Assembly: GCA_023393155.1 (NCBI GenBank)
Contig: JAEWML010000176.1
Location: forward strand, 1-12,955
Source of the DNA: Bacillota bacterium
GTDB lineage: Bacteria; Bacillota; Clostridia; Oscillospirales; Oscillospiraceae
Direction: 5' to 3'
DNA: 12,955 bases
Shown: piece after piece, positions 1 through 6,542 of the stretch
How positions within the stretch are numbered: the stretch's first letter is position 1
Layout: each line of letters begins with the position of its first letter
Made by a program: the position numbers and the translations under genes
The notes under the pieces: generated by a model
What the model was told of the DNA's origin: nothing
The model's database searches: none
The model's input: the letters and a program-made list of their open reading frames with translations, nothing else

Positions 1-331
1 CTTCTCCAGCTTCGTCCCCGGACTTCTCCTGAGAAGGAGCCTTTACGTCCGCCGGATCCGTCACTTCCTCTTGATCGGAACCTGCTTCGTCCTGCGGCGG
101 AGACTTCGCGTCCGTACTGTCCGGCGACGCGCTCTCGGGCGGCGTTTTTTCGGGCGAAATTTCCTCCGGGAGCGGGGCCTTTTCCTGTTGAATCACGGTA
201 ATCTCCGCAGGATAAAGCACCGTCACGTCGGTTTTGACCTGAATGGAGTCAATCCAGTAGCCCCATACGATGACGGTACACCCTAAAACCGTCGCCCCGG
301 CAAGCAGGGCCGCGCGAAGCGTTCGTTTCAT
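1..331 (-). CDS. SipW/TasA-like surface protein, N-terminal part (runs off window)
   Basis: This is the first 110 codons of a gene that continues beyond the left edge. It opens with a basic N-terminus (MKRTLR), one hydrophobic segment at about residues 7-25, then a W-x-D-S-I-x-V pattern (residues 26-32). That pattern lines up with the mature start of the next gene upstream and with SipW-dependent exported proteins (TasA/camelysin type). From about residue 50 the chain becomes rich in Pro, Glu, Asp, Ser and Lys, suggesting an extended, disordered, extracellular linker. The start ATG overlaps the stop of the 268-residue gene as ATGA, so the two are probably translationally coupled and share the two-component operon's transcript. 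The role is unknown; a surface or matrix component is my inference. The C-terminal domain or anchor is not visible. Confidence 0.72.
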   Translation of the reverse strand, partial: MKRTLRAALLAGATVLGCTVIVWGYWIDSIQVKTDVTVLYPAEITVIQQEKAPLPEEISPEKTPPESASPDSTDAKSPPQDEAGSDQEEVTDPADVKAPSQEKSGDEAGE

Positions 332-1134
332 ACAGGCCCCACCTCTCCCACGCGGGCGATGAGATCCGGCTCATAGCTCTGATCCATCACCAGCGGCACC
401 TCGCAGCGGTACCGCACCAAAACGCCGTTTGTCTCCGACGACTCTTCCCCCACTGCCCGAACAGGGCTTCCCTGCGGGGCCAGCTCCAGCGCCTCCGCCG
501 GAATTTCCACTTCCTCCGGCAGCCCGGCAAGAACCCTAAGGCTTTCCTCCGTCAGTGTGAGATACAGACTTCCCCGCATGGCGTCCGGTTCTCCTTCAAA
601 GGAGGGGTAGACCGCCAGCTTCAGCGGCGTATCATAGGCTTCCAGAAGACTTCCAAGCCCGGACCCGCCGTCCTCCGCCAGATAGATTTTTCCGTCCAGC
701 CGCAGGCAGACCTCCTCCGCCTGAAGCGTTACCTGCCCCCATTCGTTGGTAAAATCCGGCTCATAACGGCGGATATTCATAAACGAGCCTTTTCCGTTTT
801 CAAGCGGGACTGACAGGCAGAGGGCATACCCCTCCCGCAAATAGTTGGCGGGAATCCCCTCGGAAAACAAGAGCTCCACCGATTTTCCGTCCTCTTCCGT
901 CCGGGCCTCCACGCTTATCAGCTCCACAGAGGTCCTTCCGCCCGGCTCCACCAGACTGACGCGATACTCGCCCGACGCCTTCGCCGCCATGTTGAACACC
1001 GCCGTGGTCAGCTTTGTTTGGATGGTCAGCGTATCGGACCACCCGGCATATGTAACCCCTACCCCGGTCATGGACGCCGCCAGAAGCATCAGCGTAAACA
1101 ATTTGCCGCTGCGCCGCAGGCTGTGAGTTCGCAT
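328..1134 (-). CDS. SipW-type signal peptide surface protein
   Basis: The 268-residue protein has a basic N-terminus, a hydrophobic core (about residues 12-28) and a probable cleavage site after TYA at residue 30. Directly after it comes GWSDTLTIQ, the W-[ST]-D-x-L-x-I pattern of SipW-dependent substrates such as TasA and camelysin. The mature part is mainly beta-prone and acidic, with no motif I recognise; it contains three Cys residues (C106, C143, C244). The start has a good ribosome site (GGGAGG, 7 nt spacing) lying inside the 3' end of the response-regulator gene, giving a 46-nt overlap. The stop overlaps the next gene as ATGA. Family resemblance covers the N-terminus only; a role as a fibre or matrix subunit is inference. 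The cognate SipW peptidase is not in the window. Confidence 0.78.
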   Translation of the reverse strand: MRTHSLRRSGKLFTLMLLAASMTGVGVTYAGWSDTLTIQTKLTTAVFNMAAKASGEYRVSLVEPGGRTSVELISVEARTEEDGKSVELLFSEGIPANYLREGYALCLSVPLENGKGSFMNIRRYEPDFTNEWGQVTLQAEEVCLRLDGKIYLAEDGGSGLGSLLEAYDTPLKLAVYPSFEGEPDAMRGSLYLTLTEESLRVLAGLPEEVEIPAEALELAPQGSPVRAVGEESSETNGVLVRYRCEVPLVMDQSYEPDLIARVGEVGPV

Positions 1135-1799
1135 GGGCCGTCCTCCCTTCTGTCCTTTTTCACCGCCCGGCTGATGGCCGCGCGGGTAATGGTGCGGTTG
1201 TTATTGGCAAACAGCATTGCCTCCATCCGGCTTTCCAGCCCCAGCTTGCCCAGAATACTGGTGATATGCTTTTTCGTGGTGGCCTCGGAAATATAAAGGG
1301 CTTCGCTGATTTTTCCGTTGCTGTACGCCTGACTGAGCAATATCAGTACATCCAGCTCCCGGGCGGTAAGCTTTTCAAGCTTCCGTTCATCCTCCCGGTT
1401 TCGGTTCATCTGCTCTACCAGCGTGGGAGAATAAAAGGTTCCGCCCCGCTCCACCACCCGCAAGCCGTACAGAATTTCATCGAGGAAGGCGTCCTTGAGC
1501 ACATAGGCGTTTACGCCCAACTCCCGGGCAGCGAGAAAGTCGCTTTCCCGGGAGGAAGAAGTGATAAAGAACACCTTCGTGTCAAATCTCCGCTCCCGAA
1601 GCCACTCCACAAAGGAAAATCCGTTTTCCTTTCCCAGATTCACGTCTACAAACGCCAACTCCGCCGCCGCCGTGTCCATCTGCTCCATGGCCTCCCGCAC
1701 GCAGCCCGCCTGCACCAGTTTCTCCTCCGGCCGGTACATGCGGATAACCGACGCCAATCCCGCCCTGGCCAGCGGATGGTCGTCCAAAATCAGAATCAT
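1089..1799 (-). CDS. NarL/LuxR-family response regulator
   Basis: A two-domain DNA-binding response regulator of 236 residues. The receiver domain (about 1-120) has the acidic pair D6/D7, phospho-acceptor D52 in the VDVN strand, T80 and K102. A LuxR-type helix-turn-helix follows at about 143-200 (LTARELDVLILL then SEATTKKHITSILGKLG). The last 35 or so residues are basic and not conserved-looking; they are encoded where the next gene overlaps. The ribosome site AAGGAGG overlaps the TAA of the upstream kinase gene, with 15 nt between genes, so this is very likely its cognate partner. The obvious candidate targets are the operon itself and the two surface-protein genes behind it, but no binding site was identified. 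Confidence 0.93.
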   Translation of the reverse strand: MILILDDHPLARAGLASVIRMYRPEEKLVQAGCVREAMEQMDTAAAELAFVDVNLGKENGFSFVEWLRERRFDTKVFFITSSSRESDFLAARELGVNAYVLKDAFLDEILYGLRVVERGGTFYSPTLVEQMNRNREDERKLEKLTARELDVLILLSQAYSNGKISEALYISEATTKKHITSILGKLGLESRMEAMLFANNNRTITRAAISRAVKKDRREDGPCELTACGAAANCLR

Positions 1800-1814
1800 G
1801 CCCTCGCTCCCTCC

Positions 1815-3443
1815 TTATCGGCGCGGCAGCCGCAGCCGCACCGCTGTTCCCCGATTTTCCCCGGCCTCCAGCAATATCTGGCCCCGCAGCAGCGAAACCA
1901 TGCGGTTCATATTCCGCAGCCCGTTTCCCCGCAGGCTTTCCCCGGACGGGATGGAAAGCCCCGACCCGTTATCCTGTACCTCCATGCAGATTTCCCGATC
2001 CGTCAGCGCCAGACGCAGCGCAATGCGCCGCGCTCGTCCGTGGCAGACGGCGTTGCTCACCGCCTCACAGGAAATTCGGTATAACACAATTTTTTGAGAA
2101 GCCGTCATCTCCTCCGCCCGTTCGTCTATCTCCAACTGAATTTGCGCGCCGCTCATGCTTTCCATCTCCGAAAGATAGGTTCGCACCCGTCCGGTAAAAC
2201 TTTGCGCGCCGCTGCTCTCAAAACGTTTTCCGTAAATAGCCTCCCGCAGCTCCTTCATAATCCCTTCGGTGGAGCGCATCAGCAGACGAATCTGATTGTT
2301 CCGGTCCTCTTCCATGGAATCTGCGGTTTTTCCCTCTAACATCTTTAAGCCGCACGCCAGCGCAAACAGCCGCTGAATCACCGTGTCGTGAATTTCATCT
2401 GCCATACGGTTTTTTTCCTCAGCAGCAATGTAGGTTTCCAGTTCCCGGTGAGTATCCATGTTGCGAAATACAATTTCGATCACCCCTCGGTAAAACAGGT
2501 CCTGCTTTTCCGGCACAGAAGTTCCCGTGCGGCGGAGCAGCAGTCCCTTTGGAAGCGTTCTCTCCCCGATGTAAACGCACTCAAATTTAAGTTGCTCAGA
2601 TTCAAGCCTTACCGGACGCCAGCCGCTCCCGGCTTCCTGCAGCGCCTCTGTTGCGGCGCTCCAGACCGCCTCAGCCTCTTCTTCCTCTATTTCACGGACC
2701 TCCCGCCGTTCCACGCCGCCCTCCGGGTCGCATTTAACCAGAACGCAGCCGCCCGGCGCAATGGTTCGGCACAGGGTTTGAACCAGCGCTTCCATCACCC
2801 GGTCCGGGTCAGACATGGCGAAAAGGTTTAAGGTGTCATACAGCTCCGTAATGTGCCCCAAAGCCTGCTCGCTGCGCTCTTTTTCCTCCCGCAGCCGCGC
2901 GTTGAGCCGGGACTGCTGACGCACTGCTTCATCCAGACGATGGATGCAGCCAAGCAGAACGTAAAACGCGCCGATTACAACCACTCCGCCGGTGGCCAAA
3001 TTATAAACCGGCTGTCCGACCGCGGTCCCCTGTACCCCCGCCAAATGGCCCGTTACCACGCACAGAATGCACCACAGAATTCCCAGGCCTGTAAACAAAA
3101 AGCTTTGCCGCAAAGACAGCATCATGAACAGGCAGCTGATATAGTACCAGAGATACGGGCTGTACAGCCCCCCGCTCAGGCAGGTCAGCAGTCCATAGGA
3201 AAAAAGCTCCAGCACCAGCAGTACCTTTAGCCAGCTCTCGCTTGCCCCGGTGTGAAACGCGAATGCGTAAAGGGCGCTGCTTAAAAAGCCCGCCAGCAGC
3301 ATTCCTCCCGCAATCCACAGCCGCAGAAAAAAGCCTGTTCCTCCCGCCGCCGGAAGCAGATAGACGGCGGTGCACAGCAGCACCGTGGCCCCGCGATAGC
3401 GCAGACACAGCCGCAGATACTCCCTGATGTCGTCTGTCCTCAT
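1815..3443 (-). CDS. membrane sensor histidine kinase (HisKA_3 / NarL partner type)
   Basis: I place the start at the ATG at 3443 (542 residues), because AAAGGAG sits 7 nt before it. An in-frame upstream extension to 3587 has no ribosome site and reads as non-membrane, low-quality sequence. Numbered from 3443: about five or six membrane segments between residues 18 and 167, a coiled-coil linker (about 166-200), a GAF-like region (about 200-325), then a dimerisation/phospho-acceptor helix AEEKNRMADEIHDTVIQRL with His352. The ATP-binding domain has its N-box around Asn464 (EAVSNAVCHG) and G-boxes DNGSG (491-495) and GNGL (506-509). The His-Asp-Thr order is typical of kinases paired with NarL-type regulators, which is what follows. 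The signal sensed is unknown; the membrane part matches no sensor I can name. Confidence 0.92.
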   Translation of the reverse strand: MRTDDIREYLRLCLRYRGATVLLCTAVYLLPAAGGTGFFLRLWIAGGMLLAGFLSSALYAFAFHTGASESWLKVLLVLELFSYGLLTCLSGGLYSPYLWYYISCLFMMLSLRQSFLFTGLGILWCILCVVTGHLAGVQGTAVGQPVYNLATGGVVVIGAFYVLLGCIHRLDEAVRQQSRLNARLREEKERSEQALGHITELYDTLNLFAMSDPDRVMEALVQTLCRTIAPGGCVLVKCDPEGGVERREVREIEEEEAEAVWSAATEALQEAGSGWRPVRLESEQLKFECVYIGERTLPKGLLLRRTGTSVPEKQDLFYRGVIEIVFRNMDTHRELETYIAAEEKNRMADEIHDTVIQRLFALACGLKMLEGKTADSMEEDRNNQIRLLMRSTEGIMKELREAIYGKRFESSGAQSFTGRVRTYLSEMESMSGAQIQLEIDERAEEMTASQKIVLYRISCEAVSNAVCHGRARRIALRLALTDREICMEVQDNGSGLSIPSGESLRGNGLRNMNRMVSLLRGQILLEAGENRGTAVRLRLPRR

Positions 3444-3548
3444 GCCGAGCTCCTTTCGGCGCAGCCGGACTGCCGCCTTTCCCTGTTTGGTGAAAGCGGC
3501 GGAGACGACCATACGCTTTTCTGTCCATATTATTTCATTTTTTTGCCA

Positions 3549-3554
3549 ATTATA
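3549..3554 (-). promoter_or_regulatory. possible -10 element for the two-component operon
   Basis: A perfect TATAAT lies on the minus strand about 105 nt ahead of the kinase start, in a locally AT-rich stretch. The -35 is poor: the best hexamer (TTACAG) would need a spacer near 20 nt. Supported by the -10 and position only. Confidence 0.33.
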
Positions 3555-3848
3555 ACCTTTAAATTTGCATATGGCTGTAAGTACCATATATTACCAAAAA
3601 CGTCGTGAAAAGCGCGGCGTTTTTTGACGAACGGACAAGCGCAGTTGCAGATTTCTTGCGACGATTTTCCCGCCATTGGCGCACAAAAGCGCCCAAAGCC
3701 CGCATTTTCACGGGGTTTTGAGCGCTTTCGAATCCTATTTTTTCGGCTCTTCCGAAGCTTTTGCAGCAGCAAAAGCCCCAAATGGCATTTCGTCCCTTTG
3801 GGACGGCACAGAAAACGCGGCCCTTGGGGGGTTGGGCGCGCTGTTTTG
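3555..3848. other. intergenic region between HDOD gene and kinase gene
   Basis: About 290 nt without a convincing gene. It holds the weak hairpin at 3598-3622, a perfect 8-bp stem with 4-nt loop (GCTTTTGC-AGCA-GCAAAAGC, 3757-3776), a smaller stem at 3740-3755, and CGTCCC-TTT-GGGACG (3791-3805). None of the last three has a T tail in the minus direction, so none is a textbook terminator for the HDOD gene. A minus-strand open frame across this stretch (3530-3931) overlaps the HDOD 3' end out of frame and looks spurious. Confidence 0.5.
3598..3622. terminator. weak bidirectional terminator-like hairpin
   Basis: An 8-bp stem (AAACGTCG with CGGCGTTT, one wobble pair on the plus strand) closes a 9-nt loop. 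T runs lie on both outer sides: six T on the plus side and five on the minus side. It lies downstream of the HDOD gene and just upstream of the kinase promoter region, so it could insulate the two transcription units. The stem is short; moderate to low confidence. Confidence 0.38.
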
Positions 3849-5168
3849 TTACTCGGATTCCTCCGGAAGGCCGGGCGCTTCGGGCGTTGAGATGCGCGCC
3901 CAGATGAGGTTGGCCCGGTCCACGGAGTCAAAGTATACGCTGGTGAGCAAGTTTGTCGGGATATTCAGCTCGTTTGCCAGAACGCTGATCTGGTCCCAAT
4001 CCGCCCGCTCATAGCTGAGCAGCAGAGAATAGAGCTTTCCGGCGGAGCCTTCCCGGTAAAGCAGGGCGCGCTTGACTTCCTCCACCACGGGAACCTCTGC
4101 CAGAATCTCCTCCATGGGCGCGTCCACCAGATAGCCGAGGGTGGAGAACATGCCGATGAGGTAGGCGTCCGCCTTGGTGATGGAGAGGATGCCCGGGGGC
4201 GTGTAGTCGATCAAATCGCTGCAGAAATTTGCCCGCAGGAAGGACAGCTTCAAGAACTCCTCCGAGGTCGGGTCAATCTCATTTTCCGCGTTGCTGGCGC
4301 TGAGGAGGTAAATCCACTGGCGAATCTGTCCCAGCCCCAGGGTCATAATGGCCTGACGGATGGTGGTGGCCCGGTGGGAGGAGGAAAAATAGACGGAGTT
4401 GGCCATTCGCAGCAGGCCAAAGACGAGGGACGCGTCCTGAGAAATCATCCGCTCAACCTCGTCGATGTTGGGCTCGTCCTGGGTGACGGCCACCATGAGC
4501 CGGAAAAAGTTCCCCTGCAAATAGCCGCTGGTGTGGGCCTTGCAGGATAGCTTTTCCGCCACAAACGGACCCTCCAGCGCGTCCACCTTCAATCCCACCG
4601 CGGTGTTGTAAAGCACCGCGTCGGTAATGTTGGTGGCAATGCATTTCTTCCCCATGCTGTGGGCCAGCTCGATGACGTTGGCCAGCGTGGTAGCCGCGGT
4701 GGACGCAAAATTCAGCTTGATATAGTGAATTTTGTCCATCAGCGCAAGATACCGGGGGGCAAACCGGAACTCGTTCACCGCAATTTTATAGCCCTCTTTG
4801 GCAAACTGCTGCACGAAGTGCATGGCCAGCGGATGGATGATTACGCTGTCCTCAATCTGAATCACCAGCTCGGACTTCTTAAAAAGCCGGGGCGCTTTCT
4901 TCATCAGGAGCGTAGGAGTAAAGGTCATAAAATTCAGCGTTCCCGTCAGCGCCTTGTCGGTATTCTGCGTTAAAAAATTGTAGATGGCGTTTGCCGCGGC
5001 AAAGTCGTTTCCCGAGGCGGACGCATTGAGTGCGGCCCCCTCCGCCGCACCGGGCGAGACGGAATCCTCTCCAAACGCCTGATTCTCGCCGTAGTAAAGA
5101 AGCTCATAGCCAATCACGCTGCTGTCGGCATTCTTGATGGGCTGCCGCACAATATACTTGCTGCTCAC
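3849..5168 (-). CDS. degenerate EAL + HDOD domain signalling protein (YuxH-like)
   Basis: The 439-residue protein begins with GTG, supported by GGAAGGAGG spaced 6 nt. Residues 1 to about 205 are an EAL fold without a full active site. The ExLxR-type motif reads YELLYY (21-26), and the usual catalytic DD in the DDFG strand reads NE (VNEF, 131-134). IKLNF (150-154) keeps the Lys-containing strand. Residues about 210-400 form an HDOD domain (GNFFRLM, the segment MISQDASLVFGLLRMANS, then IRQAIMTLGLGQIRQW). It is therefore probably a regulatory or binding protein, not a working c-di-GMP phosphodiesterase. YuxH/CdgJ-type proteins are known around motility and c-di-GMP signalling; the role here is inferred. 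It stands alone with its own promoter region. Confidence 0.88.
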   Translation of the reverse strand: MSSKYIVRQPIKNADSSVIGYELLYYGENQAFGEDSVSPGAAEGAALNASASGNDFAAANAIYNFLTQNTDKALTGTLNFMTFTPTLLMKKAPRLFKKSELVIQIEDSVIIHPLAMHFVQQFAKEGYKIAVNEFRFAPRYLALMDKIHYIKLNFASTAATTLANVIELAHSMGKKCIATNITDAVLYNTAVGLKVDALEGPFVAEKLSCKAHTSGYLQGNFFRLMVAVTQDEPNIDEVERMISQDASLVFGLLRMANSVYFSSSHRATTIRQAIMTLGLGQIRQWIYLLSASNAENEIDPTSEEFLKLSFLRANFCSDLIDYTPPGILSITKADAYLIGMFSTLGYLVDAPMEEILAEVPVVEEVKRALLYREGSAGKLYSLLLSYERADWDQISVLANELNIPTNLLTSVYFDSVDRANLIWARISTPEAPGLPEESE

Positions 5169-5234
5169 CGTGTCCTCCTTCCGGCGGGACGGTTCCGGAA
5201 CCTGTTCCGCACCCGCGTTATCATAGAGTATCCA

Positions 5235-5270
5235 TTTACAGTTTCATCGGCAGACTTTGACAAAAAATTA
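5235..5270 (-). promoter_or_regulatory. promoter region of the HDOD gene, ambiguous sigma factor
   Basis: Read on the minus strand, TTGTCA (5258-5263) and TGTAAA (5235-5240) are 17 nt apart, an acceptable sigma-A pair. The same stretch reads TAAT (5267-5270), 15 nt, then GCCGATGA (5244-5251). That is one mismatch in each half from the sigma-D/FliA consensus TAAA-N15-GCCGATAA. The leader would be about 65 nt. Which reading is used cannot be decided from sequence. Confidence 0.4.
5256..5264 (-). promoter_or_regulatory. Spo0A-box-like sequence at the HDOD promoter
   Basis: TTTGTCAAA on the minus strand matches the TTTGTCRAA Spo0A-box consensus at all nine positions. It overlaps the candidate -35 hexamer, so part of the match is expected by chance from the TTGTCA core. 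Confidence 0.33.
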
Positions 5271-5419
5271 ATAGTTCTTAAAAATTTATGTGCAATTTTG
5301 ATGGTTTTGTGAAACCGGCGGTCCGTATTTTCCAAATCGCTGCGTTTTAAAGCTCTGTTTTAAGGGTTTCTCTTTCCGACGTGTCCGGCAGAGGATCTTT
5401 TGCTTTGGCGGCGGGCTTC

Positions 5420-5872
5420 TTATCTTTTAAGGCGCCAGATATACCGGGGGCGCTCCCCACCCCGCACCGCGTAACGCAGCCAGTCCAGCCCCACAATCAC
5501 CGGCCCGGCGGCAAGGCACCACAACCCCGCAAACTGGGGGCAGACCTGCCCCAGCAGATTTCCCGGCATATGGGAATAGTCCCATACACCCCAGCCCAGC
5601 CACAAATTGACGATGCACCCGGCAAGGAACTCCGCCGCCGTGACGGCAAGGCCGCTTAAAACCGCCTGCACCCAGATGGGACAATTCCACGGCAGTTCCG
5701 CGCCCATCCGCTCCAGCACAAGGCCCAGCAGCAGCGCCAGCACCAGCATGGTCCAGCTAATGCCCTCTGGATGTCCCTGAACCGTTTTCCAAACCACCTC
5801 AATTAAAAAATACGCGCTCCCCACAAAGCAGGCCAGAAGCCCGCTTAAAATCACGTCCCCGCACTTGCGCAT
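5420..5872 (-). CDS. small multispanning membrane protein, putative ABC-transporter type IV (CmpB family)
   Basis: A 150-residue integral membrane protein with four likely hydrophobic spans (about 7-26, 40-56, 65-90, 116-136) and a basic C-terminus. The segment WDYSHMPGNLLGQVCPQF, followed by a Trp-rich span, matches the conserved W-x-Y-S...N-x-x-G-x-[IV]-C pattern of the PF06541 CmpB-type proteins. That family is named for ABC transport, but its biochemical role is poorly defined. Two tandem ATG codons exist (5875 and 5872). AGGAGG sits 3 nt from the first and 6 nt from the second, so I prefer the second. It has no partner gene in an obvious operon: the HDOD gene is 250 nt downstream and a terminator separates it from iscU upstream. 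Confidence 0.8.
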   Translation of the reverse strand: MRKCGDVILSGLLACFVGSAYFLIEVVWKTVQGHPEGISWTMLVLALLLGLVLERMGAELPWNCPIWVQAVLSGLAVTAAEFLAGCIVNLWLGWGVWDYSHMPGNLLGQVCPQFAGLWCLAAGPVIVGLDWLRYAVRGGERPRYIWRLKR

Positions 5873-5875
5873 CAT

Positions 5876-6016
5876 TGCCCTCCTTCCGGCTGGCCGCGGT
5901 CCCCGCCGCCGACCGGCCCGCTTTTCTCTCTTATGCGCAGTCCGGCTCCGTCATGCCGGAGGACAGCCCTCGGGCGCGGTTTTCCGGGCAGATGCCAAGA
6001 ATGCGCGCACAACGCC
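5876..6016. other. short intergenic stretch upstream of the CmpB-type gene
   Basis: A GC-rich 140-nt stretch between the iscU terminator and the membrane-protein gene. I see a small stem (TCCGGC/GCCGGA, 5941-5960) and no recognisable promoter hexamers or gene. Confidence 0.4.
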
Positions 6017-6051
6017 AAAAAACGGGGGACCGGCAATGCCGGTCCCCCGTT
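6017..6051 (-). terminator. Rho-independent terminator of nifS-iscU
   Basis: A perfect 14-bp stem (AACGGGGGACCGGC and its complement, 6021-6034 with 6038-6051) has a 3-nt loop. On the minus strand it runs directly into six T. It lies about 33 nt after the iscU stop, so it closes the Fe-S operon. Confidence 0.93.
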
Positions 6052-6083
6052 GCAATTAATCAAAAAGCACCGCTGGTGTGGAC

Positions 6084-6521
6084 TTATTCCACGGCGCAGT
6101 GCTCGCACTCGTGGTCGCAGATGTTCAGCTCGTCGCCGTAGGCGATGCCGTTTTTGTCGTAATAGTCCTTCACCGCCGCCTTTACGGCCTGCTCCGCCAG
6201 AACGGAGCAGTGCAGCTTATGTGTAGGCAGTCCATCCAGCGCCTCCACCACGGCCTTGTTGGAAAGGGTCAGGGCTTCCTTCACCGGCTTGCCCATAATC
6301 ATCTCCGTGGCCATGGAGCTGGTGGCGATGGCGCTTCCGCAGCCGAAGGTATTAAACTTCACATCGCTGATGGTCTGCGTGTCCTTATCCACCTTAATAT
6401 ACATTCGCATGATGTCGCCGCATTTGGCGTTACCAACCTCGCCCACACCGTCGGCGTCGTCCATCTTGCCCACATTCCGGGGATTCTGAAAGTGATCCAT
6501 CACTTTTTCACTATACAGCAT
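6084..6521 (-). CDS. iscU: Fe-S cluster assembly scaffold IscU/NifU-like
   Basis: A 145-residue scaffold protein that builds Fe-S clusters from sulfur supplied by a cysteine desulfurase. It starts MLYSEKVMDHFQNPRNVG, the family's typical N-terminus. Ligands are visible: C34 with D36 (AKCGD), C61 (FGCGSA) and C105 (LHCSVLA). The Asp next to C34 is the residue known to matter for cluster turnover. The C-terminus carries an additional CDHECEHC run (C135, C139, C142 with H137 and H141), beyond the classical three-Cys site. The ATG at 6521 is preferred (AGGAG, 9 nt); an in-frame TTG at 6527 lies only 3 nt from the ribosome site. It follows nifS by about 21 nt and is certainly co-transcribed. Confidence 0.95.
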   Translation of the reverse strand: MLYSEKVMDHFQNPRNVGKMDDADGVGEVGNAKCGDIMRMYIKVDKDTQTISDVKFNTFGCGSAIATSSMATEMIMGKPVKEALTLSNKAVVEALDGLPTHKLHCSVLAEQAVKAAVKDYYDKNGIAYGDELNICDHECEHCAVE

Positions 6522-6542
6522 ATTCAACCGCTCCTTTCAAGC

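Noticed and set aside
1266..2084. Long plus-strand frame opposite the regulator and kinase
   Set aside because: A shadow of the kinase and regulator coding strand, with His/Arg/Pro-rich composition and no motif.
3530..3931. Minus-strand open frame of 133 codons between kinase and HDOD genes
   Set aside because: It overlaps the HDOD gene out of frame, is Arg/Pro/Lys-rich without a domain, and covers hairpins and the likely kinase promoter.
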